The notes under the pieces: model-generated
Seen by the model: the letters and a program-made list of their open reading frames with translations, nothing else
Told to the model about the DNA's origin: nothing
Databases searched by the model: none
NCBI GenBank assembly: GCA_023101885.1
Contig: JALPQD010000088.1
Span: forward strand, 4,933,501-4,997,500
Direction of reading: 5' to 3'
DNA: 64,000 nucleotides
From: Typhlomys cinereus
Lineage: Eukaryota; Chordata; Mammalia; Rodentia; Platacanthomyidae
Shown: positions 47,970 through 59,249 of the stretch, piece after piece
Layout: each line of letters begins with the position of its first letter
Numbering within the stretch: the stretch's first letter is position 1
Translations under genes and position numbers: made by a program

Positions 47970-48514
47970 TGTTGGGCCTGCCCAGGGATAACAGTTTGGG
48001 AGGGCGTGAGCAGGGCATGGCTTAGCACATGGGACCAAAGATGGCGCTGGGAGCTAGTGTCCTAGGTGTAACTCTGATCACATTACAGAGAGCCCTAATT
48101 GTCTCATAGGAGCCAACATAGATATATGTTTAGTTTGACCTATGCAGCCTATGTGTTGTGCTGACCATTAAGATAATTGGCTGCCTGTTTCGTGCTCTCT
48201 GACTCTTTGTCTATATAAGCTGATTTATTACCCCCAATAAACTGAGATCTTGCTCTGATAAACTCCCCGTCCATTGTCGAGTCTCTGGAGGGCTGAGGAG
48301 AAGGTGCGGGCGGTCAGGTTTTACTTATCTTCGTCATCCAGCCAGCAGCTGTGTAACTGAGTGAGTGAATGAGTCTCACCTTAACAAACTCCCTGCTGTG
48401 TCCACAGTCCCCTGGATTTGGGTGAGGGGGTGAAGGACCTGCATCACATTTGCCTTTCTCCTCCCCGACAGCCTAGAGTCGTCACAGTGTGTGCGTGGGA
48501 AAATCAGCCCCGCA
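47970..48514 (+). mobile_element. Solo ERV class II-type LTR with 6-bp target duplication
   Basis: A 545-bp element starting TGTTGGGCCTG and ending CCCCGCA. It is flanked by AAGGAA at 47964-47969 and 48515-48520. It has a TATA box TATATAAG region (48212-48219) and an AATAAA signal (48236-48241), followed by a U5-like part. A 6-bp duplication is typical of class II (ERVK/IAP-like) insertions. No internal viral genes are present. It lies in the intron between FAM111A coding exons, opposite in orientation to the gene. Confidence 0.75.
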
Positions 48515-48989
48515 AAGGAATAGTTTATTTAAAAAAATATCCCATTGATCATGGGAATCAGTATATGCATAACATAATAACTTCTCCCTTGAGGATTAAC
48601 ACTGAGTATTAATATTTTTATACACTCAAATATTCCAATAGGATCAAGAACGTCAAAGAATAAATATTTTGGGTGAAAAAGGACACTAGCAACTCTTGTG
48701 TTCTAACTCTCAGAATTAATTTAAATCTTATGAGTCAGTACTATTGTGCATGAAGTTATAAAAGACGAGAAAGTTCATTTAGGTAGCATTAAGCATTATA
48801 CTTTTTGCACTTTAATCATTAGTTTTTATAATTTAAGCTATCCACCCTGGCTATAACACAATCATAAAAGACACAGCAGATACGATTTTTGTCTTTGCCA
48901 AGCTAAGATGAATTACATTAAATTTTCTGACTTACTTATCCCTTCATTTATTTATTTTCTTTCTTTCCTCTGATCTTTTTTTCTCATAC

Positions 48990-49184
48990 GTATGTATCAG
49001 AAGGTATTTGAGGAGGCCCATTGGGATTACCCGGTATTGCTGTATGCCTTTATTGTTCTGCTCTGGGCCTTTGACTTCCAGGTCCCCACCAATTCTGACT
49101 GGTATTTTTACATAGGATATGGGATCAGGTTCTATTGTTTGAGGGCAAAGGCTTTTAACCCCTGAGCCCTCTCTCCAGTCCCTA
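48990..49184 (-). mobile_element. tRNA-derived SINE, diverged
   Basis: TACGTATGTATCAGAAGG, TTGACTTCCAGGTCCCCACC, and GAGCCCTCTCTCCAGTCCC. Confidence 0.6.
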
Positions 49185-49797
49185 TTTATTTTTTGTTTTC
49201 ATGAAGCAAGTTTCTCTTTGCAGTTGATGCTGCCTTGAAGTCTCAAGCCATCTAGACTCAAAGTCACAAACTTCTTATCTCTGTCTCTTGGGACTGAGAT
49301 TCCAGGCTCTTGTTACCATTAGACTCTTATAAATCTTATTTTTAAAATGCTAAATTCAGCAAGAATATTTTATAATCTGGCATTACATACTAACCACAAC
49401 CATCACTACACCTAACTTATTATTTGGTCATAAAATGTGATTATTTTTAATAATGAATACTATGATTCACCTAGCATCTACCATCAAGACATTTATCTTT
49501 TTCACATCAATACCCAAATCCTATGAGAGATATAGAAATAAAAAAATTCTCTGTTCTTTTGATGGAGAAATTGAAGTAAATAGCATTTAATTTCTGACTG
49601 TCTTTGCTAATATTACATCATAGACAGTAAAGCAAGGGAGTTCCTGAATTTCAATATTCAGTCTAACATCCTTTCCACTAACTTTGCATCGTGAATCCCA
49701 TTTTTATAGGACTTTACCTTAAGATCCAGGAAAGGAGAATTGGGAAGTAATTAAGGAGGATTAATCAAAAGCAAGCACATGATGAGAAACGAAGTGC

Positions 49798-50155
49798 CTG
49801 TGTGGGTGTTTGTTGTCAACTTGACAAAAATCTAGAATCGCTTGGGAAATGGGTGTCCAGGCAAGCCTGTGGGGGAATATCTTGATGACAGTAACTGATG
49901 TGGGAAGAGCCAGCCTAAAAGCGAGTATCGTGATTGCACCGGGTTGGATCATGTACTGGTAAAATGCAGTAAAGGCACTGAGCAGAGGCATGTATTTGTG
50001 GCTCTGTTTTTGATGGAGCTTGCATGTCACTAGCTTAGGCTTCTACTGCTGTGACATCTATGCCATGAGGGACTATAACTTGTAAGTCAAATAAACCAAT
50101 ATCTCCCTTGAATTCTTTTGTCGGGTATTTTATCTATCTGAGCTATCTGAAACAT
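49798..50155 (+). mobile_element. MaLR/MT-like LTR in FAM111A intron
   Basis: Starts near TGTGGGTGTTTGTTGTCAAC, then TTGACAAAAATCTAGAATCG. It has AAATAAACCAATATCTCCCT near 50090 and ends near TATTTTATCTATCTGAGC. This is the rodent MT/ORR1-like pattern. Confidence 0.65.
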
Positions 50156-51357
50156 TCATTTTTCCCTGGGTCATATTCATTAAGACAAGAAAGCCAACGG
50201 TATGCCAACCTTGCCTCTTACTGGTAATGGAATAACAAGGATGGATCACGATAAAAGTTAAACCTATCATCATTTACAGTAACATCAATATTGCCAGTGA
50301 AAAATACAAAAATAATGTAAGATAATAATAATATATTCTTGTCATGCATAGAAACTCTTGCACATCCCTCAAGTCTCAAGGCTGCTAGAAACATCATCGT
50401 CACACTCCATAGAAATATTGTCACATATTTCCAACTATTCAAAAGATTCTTAGACAGATAGAGACTTTTTTCCAATTTTTTTTGTGTGTGTGTGTGTGAG
50501 ACACAATATAGTAGAAGCTGGCCATGAACTTGTAATCCTCTCTTCTTTATCTTCAGCATGTTGGGTTATATAGCAGTGCGTTCATTCTTGGCTGGATTTG
50601 TGCAAGGAAAAGACAGGCTTTGTGTGTGGCTATTAAGTTGCTCTGTCACAGAGCAGAACAACAGCAAACAGACCTGTGTCATGGGCTTTCTAGCTAATTG
50701 GATCAAGTTTTCTAGAAAAAAAAAAAACAAAATAAAGGATTTAAAATTGCCTTCAGATGCCTATTACTCTTTAGACCTTAGACTTTAACAAATTGAAGGA
50801 GCATTCTCAGGAAGGGATATGTCAGTCTGACAAGACAACAGAGAATAGAGAGAACTCCACTTCTTCTCAGAAGCTTGTCCAAGTCTCCACACCCTTTCTC
50901 AAGCAATTCCCTTCTCTTTTCTTCCTTCCTCGCCTACCTAACAAGGTTACAGCAAGAAAGGACAAAATCATTTTATAAACTGTAAAGCATTATAAAGGAA
51001 CCAACAATACCCACAGCCATGAATAGCATTAATTATTGCAATGAAGTAACTTAATTTTGTTTTTTCTTCACATGCTTACCTATTGTGCCTGTCTTCTTGT
51101 ATCATTGCTCAAACAATATTACAAAAGTTTCTTTTTAATTAAAGGCTGCTGTGATATGGATGAAATTTGTGTCATAACTTCCTTCCCCAATTTCATGCAC
51201 TAAAATGGAAAGTATTAAGTGGAGGAAAAAGATTTTGGTGTATGTAATATTCCTAATACACAGTGAGGCAGATCTTGGTAGAAGAACTATGCAATCCAGG
51301 ACCAAGGATGGCCAAGTCTACCATGGGTGTAATCCACAACTGTATGTACAGACATAC

Positions 51358-51465
51358 CTGAGGAAAATATTGATTGATCTTCATATTTTTTCTTGCATCA
51401 AATGAGATCTGTGACTTGCGCTTCTTAGAACTCATGGCGGTTTGGAGATGAAGCAGACAGTTCTA
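51358..51465 (-). CDS. FAM111A: FAM111A first coding exon (residues 1-26)
   Basis: The ATG is at 51433-51435. It encodes MSSKKRKSQISFDARKNMKI then NQYFPQ, ending at a CAG|GTATGT donor in phase 0. The acceptor is most likely TTTCAG at 51466-51467, leaving a 30-bp 5'UTR in this exon. The lysine-rich start and the YF-containing PIP-like motif match the human N-terminus. Confidence 0.88.
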
Positions 51466-52597
51466 CTGAAACACTAATTTCAAAACAGTTCAAGATATTC
51501 AGCATATTCAGATATGTCAACACTGTACATAGAAAAAGATTAGCTGGGGTCCCTTATCCCACCTTTCAGCTCTCGACTTGCTTGGCTGAGGACATTAAGT
51601 TAACAAAAAGATAGTTAATCCATTCATCATAATCATTCCAGTAGCAAACAAAGCAAGGTCAGACACGATGCCAAACTCTCAACAGAAATTTCCAACGGCT
51701 AATCCACCCAAAGGCCATGGAAAGCAGATTCTTTCTAGATTTCATTTGGGGTGGGGGGGACTGATGCACACAAGCTCACAGCTTGAGATAGAGGTAGACT
51801 CCAAGTGCTGATATTGATGCTCTCTCTACACAGGTTTTGTGGTGGGAAATTAAAAAAATATATATGTTTTACTTACACTGATGTTAAAATCTGGTCTTTA
51901 AAACTGAAGCTGGCAAAGGGTGGTAAAATTCCAGGGAAAATAGCAGGAAAAGATCAAGACAGTACCCTGAAAACAAAGAAATTAGAAAGAAATATCAAAA
52001 AGAAATCTGAAGTTTGTCAAAAATGACAGTGGGTCAGCAAAATGGCTCAATGGGAGAACAGATTTCTTCTGACCTTTCTATAGGGCATCTCTCTCTCTCT
52101 CTCTCTCATGAATAAAATGAAACCTTATTGTTTTAGTTTTTTCTTTCAAGAGTTTGTTTCCCCGTGTCTTCCCTTTGCTGTCTCCCCCAAAGAGAATCTT
52201 TAAAGTACTGAAATCTTGGAGCAGAGCCAAAAACTAGGTTAAACACCACTGAGGACAGCAGCCATGTCTATCAGTACCTCACCACTTAGTCCTTGCCTGG
52301 CAATTGCAGACTCTCAGCAGGTGCATCCACAGAGACACATGAAGGAAGCAATGGAGGAGGCCTTTGATAATAATAGCATGCCATGTGCCACATGCCTCTT
52401 ATAAACTGCCTTACACAATTCTCATGACCTTAGGCAATAAAAAAGTTGAATTTTCAGAGAGTTTAAACTATCTTGATAAGTCTCACAAAACTAGAGATAC
52501 TTTGAAAAGTTTTATTAGGATCATTTTAAAATACAAAAAAAAACAGGTAAGGGAAGAGACAAAGAGTGTATGAGAAAGAATATTTTTGTACTTTATT

Positions 52598-52930
52598 ATT
52601 ACTTTTTTTGCCTAGTTATACAAGCTCAATAGGTGTCCCCCTTCTTTTCCCTCCCCCTTCCTTCACCCCTGTTGTCCCCCATTCCACTCTCTCCCCTTTC
52701 CCACTCTTCTTCCCCAATCTCTTTTCCTTCCCTTCTCCTCTCCTGGTGCTTCCTGTCTTCTCCTTCCCATCCTCCAGAGCATCTGTTTATGCGGGCACTG
52801 AATTTCCCTCTGAGTCGTCTACACTAGTGAGGAGGGTTCAGGACTAACTGGCATAGCTTGGGGCCCCTTCCTGGGCTGCCCAATGGCATAGGAACTCTAT
52901 TGTGTTGAGAGAGAATATTTTAAAATATCC
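52598..52930 (-). mobile_element. L1 3' end, antisense, in FAM111A intron
   Basis: CTAGTTATACAAGCTCAATA, then a C/T-rich tract and TCTACACTAGTGAGG, as in the other antisense L1 ends. Same orientation as FAM111A. Confidence 0.7.
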
Positions 52931-55365
52931 ATGACATTGTTAGTTTTTTGGGGAAATTTATTTTATTTTATTTTTTTAGATATAGTCTCATGTAGCTGAG
53001 GCTGGCTTTAGATCTTGAATTTATGATCCTCCTGCCTCTTCTTGCCAGCTGAGCTGCCTAAATGGAAGACCATATTGCCACCACATCTCCTTATGTCCAG
53101 GAGAACAAAGTCAGGGACTCATACATGAATGGTAAGCATTTTACCAGCTGAGCCACATCTCAGACCTACAAAGTCATTTTGTTTTCCTAGATCACACTGC
53201 AAATGTCATGACCACTAACCCTAAGACATTTCCTACTTCTAAAAGTTACTCTCTTTTTTCACGGACTCCAAAACACTTCAAAACACAAAATGAGATACAC
53301 ATACCACCTTTCATTCTTGTTCTTTAAGGTCTTGCTACTACATAGTCCAGACTGTCCTTAAACTTGCTATGCCCCTTATCTTTCCCCCCTCTTCCAAGCT
53401 GGGATTTAAATGTATTCATACACCTGACTTAATTATGCCTTTTGACACTCTTTTACTCTAAGAGGCGGAAAAGTCAGAGAAACTGTCCACAGACTGGCCA
53501 CCTCCTGGGCAGCTTTTTTCTCACTGCTGTTTAATCTATACTCTAAGTTGAACGAAAGTCAACCAAAGACCAAGATCACATACTTCACCACTCCTTTTAG
53601 GAGTAGGAGCCTGAACTTTCTACTAATCCTGAAGAAATTCATTCAGTCCTTCTAAACGTTGGCTTCCTGTTTGTGACAAACGGCACTATCTCTCAATGAA
53701 ATGGTGAATTGACATGAAAATATGCCACATCTGTGTTAGTACTTGTACGACTACCCGGGCTCAACCGTCAGATCGACATTTATGACACTTACTGGTTATA
53801 TGGACATATTCATTAACTAGTATCTCTTCCTCTTCCTTACCTCAGAGTAGTGCTAGAATCAATAATCGACTGCTGTGAATATTGAAAGTATATAATATGG
53901 TAAAATCTTTAGCACAATAACCCATATATGGGGGAGTTTGCTTAGCATACATCACTGCTAGTGTTATTATCAGTTTCCATACTTAGCCACAGAGACATTC
54001 TTTAGTCAGCAGAGAACCTGTGAAAATGAAAGTAGATGAATAGTTGAAGAGCTGAATTGTTCTGAAAGATCTCTAACAGCCGAAATTGATTGCTCAACCA
54101 GTAAGACAACTTGGGATTGTGTCCCCCCCCATCTGTTGAGAGCTTATACGATGGGCACGCCTTAAAACAAAATAAATAAAATGAGCAGAAAGAAAACTGA
54201 ATATTGCAAGTTACTGGCGTGTACTTGAAGAGTTATGGTGAACAGGGCCAGCGTGGTTTCCAGTGTCCCCACTGAACCATATTACATCAAAATGTATGGA
54301 GACCCAGACCAACGCATTCTATAGTTGGAGAAGCCAGGATTCCACAGCCCTGAAGGATTTGCCCCCTGATGGTTCTCCAGAAAGTTTGTCCTCCCTCCTC
54401 TCTCCTCTCCTTCTTCCTCCCTATTTCTTGCCTACTTCCTCTTTTCCCTTCTTCCTTCCCTCCCTGGTTGACTTCTGCCCTCTCTTAAGGCTTCCCTCTT
54501 GCTTGGCTGGCCATGGCATGCTCCGCCTTCTCTCAAGCTTTTCAGAGGCAAGGCTACTTACATTCAATCTTCTCCTCCTCCTAACCCAACGTGTCACTTA
54601 CTCCTGCCCCAACACATAGTAGAACAAGCATCCTCCAGGAAAAATACACTTGAGCCCTCTGGATCCTCTAGATGGGTGTCACAGCTGACTTGGGCTTCCG
54701 ATTGCGTCCTCCTCCAGACCCAGAGAACCTCAGCCCATGCCCATCCTACAGAGAATCCACACATCCGCATGTTCACAGACCCACCTATACCTGATACCTA
54801 TTACACTTAAATGCAATGCCCAACAAAGGTCCACTCTTGCTGAAGGTAACCTCCAAGATTCTGTTGGGGGCACAATGAGCCTCACAACAAGTTGCCCAAG
54901 TTACCGAGGATTAAGCAAGGAAGGAAGACAGCATCGGAAAGACTGTCTGAAAGCACTATCAGCCCTTGAGAAATTACTGTTCCTCCCCAGCCAATAGGCT
55001 TTTTTTTTTTTTTTTCTTTTCTTTTTCAATGTCCAAAACCCTGAGCTTCATTTTAAGATCTAATTCATTGCTTTCTTTTACCTCAAATCTGCCTGGTCGC
55101 TCCTGACCCTTTCACTCACTTGTACCTTCCTTCTGTTTTTCCCAAATTGTTGCTTCTTTGGTCTACTGTGGAAGAAGGGAGATGGCTGCTCCTAGGCTTC
55201 AGGTAGATCTAGATGAAGCCTTTCATGTGGTCTTCAGTCTGAACTTGAACTTCAAAGTCCACAGGGCCAGCCTGGGAACCTCAGAGTTTGTGTCTATTTT
55301 CTGTGAACTTGCTTTACACAAGTACAATGAACTATAACACAGACAGTGACAAATTACAGCATCTG

Positions 55366-55373
55366 TGTGTATA

Positions 55374-55424
<51 letters not shown>

Positions 55425-55655
55425 ACATACCAGAGTTCATTTAGGTGTTTGTACCTGTGGAGGCCCAAGACTGATGTCAGGAATCATCTTCCCATTGCTT
55501 TGCTCTGGGGTTTCCCAGGCTCCATCTTCTAGAATCAAAGTGCAGGCCACAGCCATTTCAACCTGGCATTTTTATGTAGAATCCAGGATCTGAACTCAGG
55601 TCTTTTGCTTTCCAGGCAAAAGCTTTAATCCCTGTGCCATCTCTCCAGCCCCACA
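55366..55655 (-). mobile_element. tRNA-derived SINE with (TG)n
   Basis: TG tract at 55371-55427, then GGTTTCCCAGGCTCCATCTT and CCATCTCTCCAGCCCC. Confidence 0.75.
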
Positions 55656-55700
55656 AATTATGACATTTCTAGCAAAACATAGATATTTTTCCCCAAACAT

Positions 55701-55823
55701 AAAGCTTTTTAAAATCTGCCTATATAACCAGGATGATTCCTGAAAAGGTTTCTTTACCTCAAAAGCTTTTTAAAATCTGGCTATATGTAACCAGGAGGAT
55801 TCCTGAAAAGGTTTCTTTACCTC
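55701..55823. repeat. Tandem duplication of about 61 bp
   Basis: 55701-55760 and 55761-55823 share AAAGCTTTTTAAAATCTG and CCTGAAAAGGTTTCTTTACC, with a few differences. It lies 80 bp downstream of the proposed FAM111A 5'UTR exon. Confidence 0.92.
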
Positions 55824-55902
55824 TATGAACAAAATTAACTCAGAACTTTCAAAGACAGCCAAAGGAAACTGAAGCCCACTAACACAGAGTCCTTTTTCTC
55901 AC

Positions 55903-56020
55903 CTCTGGGGCAGAGAGCGCCTAGAGAACAGGCTGTAGCCCCCAGCAGCACACTGATCCTCAGGTGTTGCTACTTCTGCCTTGAGGTTGGCAATGCCAAA
56001 TGTCGCAGAAGCTCAGCTTC
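55903..56020 (-). other. FAM111A: Proposed non-coding 5'UTR exon of FAM111A
   Basis: On the minus strand a 118-bp block is bounded by a strong acceptor (pyrimidine tract then CACTGCAG) and a good donor (CAGAG|GTGAGA). It lies between the CpG-island promoter at 57.2 kb and the first coding exon, on the right strand. It has no repeat signature. This is a prediction from splice-site quality and position only. Confidence 0.55.
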
Positions 56021-56141
56021 CTGCAGTGAGGAGGGGAGAGCAGAGGTTAGGGGGAGGGAGATGGGAGCAATCACATTTTTTGGTGGGGCTGAGAGAGGAC
56101 AGCATTTGAGATTCTGAAAACTGGCTTAATTTCAGCTTTTT

Positions 56142-56416
56142 TAATTTTTTTATATTTATTCAATTATGCGTGTATGTATGTGCGTGTATGTGTGTGTGTG
56201 TGTAGAATCATGGGCGAATTTGGGAACCACCATAGACTGCCTCCACCTCCTCCTTGTTTACTCTGACCCGGGATTCACAGGCTCCGCCCTACCAGGACCA
56301 GGAACGCAGGACACCCCCACTTCCGCCCTGTGTCTGTACGTGGGGTCTAGGTTCTGAACTCAGGACCTTTTGCCTGCAAGGCAGAGGTTTAACCCCTGAG
56401 CCACCTTTCCAGCCCC
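56142..56416 (-). mobile_element. Young tRNA-derived SINE upstream of FAM111A exons
   Basis: Minus-strand copy between the proposed 5'UTR exon and the CpG island. The flanking duplication is AATTTCAG followed by a T run, at 56128 and 56417. Confidence 0.88.
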
Positions 56417-56559
56417 AATTTCAGATTTTTTAAAAGGGTGGCTTGGTTAGGTTTGGGTTTGCGTTCGATTGACACCAACTCTCAGAGCTGAGTCCAGTGA
56501 ACAGAAAATCTTGGGACGTAACGTGTTCGGATATTTTCCATGAACAGCACTTGGCTCTT

Positions 56560-57560
56560 GGAGGAAGCTGGTGGAGAGCAGAGTAAGGCCATTTGTATCT
56601 TCCGGTCCCTGGCAGAACATTTCTGCAACACTAATTTACGCTGCTAGCGACCGCGGACACTTGAGTCAACGGGGTCTCCAGCGGCAGAAGCGCGGCGGGC
56701 TTCGCGCCACTTTGGGCCCCGCCTGCGAAGCGCTGGACGCGGGTGACTCCGCGCATTATTATTCTCATCCGTGCAGCGCGCTCAAGGAAACACGCTGGGA
56801 GATATTCACTGCCCACAACATTCAGACCCTTGAGAAGTTAGCTTCGTTCTAAAGTGAACGGGGGCGTTTTACAGATACCGGTTTTCAAAAACTACAGCAC
56901 ATTCACCGTGGAGCACCTCCAACAAACAAACAAACGAAACCCTCACCCGGTCTCACTGATCTGCTTTTACAATCCTCCTAGAACTTCGGACAGCATCCGA
57001 GTGGAACTGTATCCCCAACACCCCCCCCCCGTCCCTTCTCCTTTGCCCCCACCAGCTCCGGGTTTCTGGAACCATCTCTGGAAGGTGCAGTGTTTCTCGG
57101 CACCTGCTGTCTGCCACCGTGAGATTTGTCTGCATCATCCCACAGCCACACGAATCCTCCCGCCAACTCCAGATCTGCGCCAGAACTAAAGGGAAACTCA
57201 CGTAAAGAAGCTTGAAGGAGACGATCGGCCGGTTCCGTTGCGAGCGAGCGAGCGGTCTCTTCAACGCGCCAGTAGTCACTCCACAGCGCGCCGGAATTCA
57301 AGTAACGCGCGCTGCTGGGGTCAGCACTTCAAGCCGGCAACTAGGGCCTCCTACTCAGAGGCGGAGAGCTCGTGGGTTGGTTGATTTCCAAGCCAGCAAC
57401 AAGCTCTGCCGAAGTCTATTGGCGGCGATCGCGTCACTCACCAGTGGCGGGAAGGAACTGATGCTGGGCGCACGCCCTGCCTAAACGCCCTGACCTTGAC
57501 AGTGAGTCACCACCCAGCTGCTGGGTGGATGGACGCGCATCTCTACCCATTTTGGGTAGC
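56560..57560 (-). promoter_or_regulatory. FAM111A: CpG-island promoter of FAM111A
   Basis: GC-rich, CpG-containing single-copy sequence lies upstream of FAM111A. On the minus strand it has a CCAAT box (57418-57422), an E2F-like TTCCCGCC (57446-57453) and a CTTGAA element (57297-57302) that could act as a cell-cycle homology region. This is in keeping with a replication-linked gene. No TATA box was seen. The direction is inferred from FAM111A and the donor at 57202. Confidence 0.6.
57202..57330 (-). other. FAM111A: Proposed first exon of FAM111A (non-coding)
   Basis: Inside a CpG-rich block, the minus strand shows a donor CTTTAC|GTGAGT ending at 57202. About 100-150 bp upstream of it are CCAAT and E2F-type sites. 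The start point is approximate. The right end is an estimate based on spacing from the CCAAT box. Confidence 0.5.
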
Positions 57561-58164
57561 TCCAAACCAGAATTTTCCAAAATACTTCCCGCGGAGGAAA
57601 GGGCCGGGTGTGTGTACCGGGTGGGGCTCGAATATGAAGGCCCTGAACAAGAAAGAAGTATAGAAAGAGGGGTGCTGGGGAGTTCCTGCTCAGCTGTAAC
57701 CACCACAATGCACAGAAACCACTACCCTCGGGGGAGGGGGGACCAGGTTCCCTGCAGGGGGCAGGAATCAGGGCTCCCAAAAATCCAGTCTGGAAGAAGC
57801 TGAAAGAGGCCCAGGGTTTTGAATGGAACACATGCATTGCTGTGTGCATTCGACCCTGGGGAAGAGGGCGCTACCCGCTCCAGAAATGAAAATGTTAGTC
57901 TGAACTGAACTAGGATGAAAATGTAAAAATGGGGGTTGGCAGAGAGCCACAGCAAGTGAAATGTAAAACCTGGAGACCTGAGTTTGATCCCCCAAAGCCC
58001 ACTTAATGCATTGTGTTGTGTGCCTTTCTTTCGTTTTCTTTCTCTTAAACAAATAAATTAAATATTTTTAAAATGTAAAAAAAAAAAAAAAACCCTACCA
58101 TTGTATTTAAGAAAGTGAGGGTGAAAAGCAAATGTAGCTTACCAAACTTGTCTACAAGTGTATT

Positions 58165-58640
58165 TTTTTCTTCAAAATTTTTTTTATTTTTTCCACTCAT
58201 ACAAACTTAATAGATACCCCTGTCCTCTCCCTCCCTCCACCCCTCCCTGGATCCCCTTGCTCCTTCCCCCCTTGTCCCTTCCTTCCCCCCCTCCCTTTCT
58301 CCCAGTGTCCCACCCCCATTCCTGGAGCATCCTTTAGTGTGTATGACAAACTTCCCTCTGGGTCCTCCTCTCTGATGAGGTGTAAGGAATCAGTAGCATT
58401 GGCTAGAGCTCTTTCTTGTGTTCCTCTTTAGTATAGGAACATTATTGTGTCTGTTAATCCCTTGCCTCTAAGGATCATAGTGCCTGTGATCCATGCTAGA
58501 CTTTAGGGGCTCAATGATATGTTGGTCATTGTGCAGGTCATGCAAAGTCCTATTGTGATTACTTCGACCCTAACTTGAGTGGAGTATCTTGCATATCATT
58601 GCTCTTTTAGGCTTTTACAATCTTGTAAGATTACAAGAGC
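58165..58640 (-). mobile_element. L1 3' end, antisense
   Basis: CCACTCATACAAACTTAATA, a C/T-rich tract, then CTTGCCTCTAAGGATCATAG, shared with 42 and 61 kb copies. Confidence 0.75.
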
Positions 58641-58797
58641 CTACAAGTGTATTATTACATTTTGAAATGATAACTGTTCAGGATTAAGAAATCTCTCTGT
58701 CTCTCTGTCTCTCTCTCTGTCTCTGTTTCTCTCTCTCTCAGAAGAGGCACACTAATTTCTTCTCATCCCTCAGCAGATCACACACAACTGTGCTGAC

Positions 58798-59249
58798 TTA
58801 AGTATAGCTGTCCTCTTGTCCCATATTCAGTACTCTGGTGTGTCTTGATTGAAGAAACTTGCTCTCTCTGGGGCAGGCTGGAATTTCCATGCCATAGAAG
58901 ATGGTGTTTGTGTGGGAGAGATGAGCCTCTCTCTTGCTGAACCTGCCAGTTTGTAGAGATCCAGCAGTTGCTTCTTCATCATCTGAGATAGACACAAAGA
59001 TCTGGAGTTTCCAAACAAGACCTCAGGGTCAGACTTAGGTATTTCTCGCATGATGGGCATTGGGGGCATGGCTGGACAGTCAGCTAGCTGCTTATTGTCA
59101 AGGAGAGTAAACCAGTCAATGTTCAGCCCAGTTAAGAGAAATGCAATGGGAGGAATCAAAGGCTGGAAATCTCTAAGATGGGGGAGCAGCAGATCCAGGA
59201 GCCAACATGAAGCATGGGCTGAGCTGCTGTTTAGGAGACAGCAAGTCAA
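58798..59249 (-). other. Unrecognised open segment, possible retrocopy remnant
   Basis: On the minus strand a 140-codon frame (58827-59249) and an overlapping 65-codon frame (58798-58995) look locally protein-like: MPPMPIMREIPKSDPEVLFG in one, SDDEEATAGSLQTGRFSKRE in the other. They could be two halves of one frame separated by a shift near 58990. I do not recognise the family. No poly(A) tail or splice sites were identified. It may be chance. Confidence 0.25.

Larger units (their letters stand above)
45882..51435 (-). pseudogene. FAM111A: FAM111A, protease domain frameshifted (pseudogene or sequence error)
   Basis: FAM111A is a nuclear trypsin-like serine protease that binds PCNA, clears protein obstacles at replication forks and restricts some viruses. 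Coding exon 1 (51358-51435) encodes 26 residues with the PCNA-binding KINQYF segment. The last exon (45882-47648) carries the rest. The frame is open for about 378 codons, including [20 protein letters not shown] and VKFYIHAVGKRKKKILKLGE. It then shifts near 46590-46596, just before the catalytic His region TCRHV (codon 46567-46569), again near 46493-46500, 46302-46320 and 46160-46190. The catalytic Asp in LDYAVLQL (46406-46408) and Ser in [11 protein letters not shown] (46089-46091) remain in the DNA but in different frames. Without the shifts the length would be close to the human 611 residues. The shifts could be real decay or assembly indels. Confidence 0.85.

Noticed and set aside
56953..57803. 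Open frames of 90-122 codons around the FAM111A promoter
   Set aside because: They lie in CpG-rich single-copy promoter sequence, several overlap on both strands, and none shows a domain.
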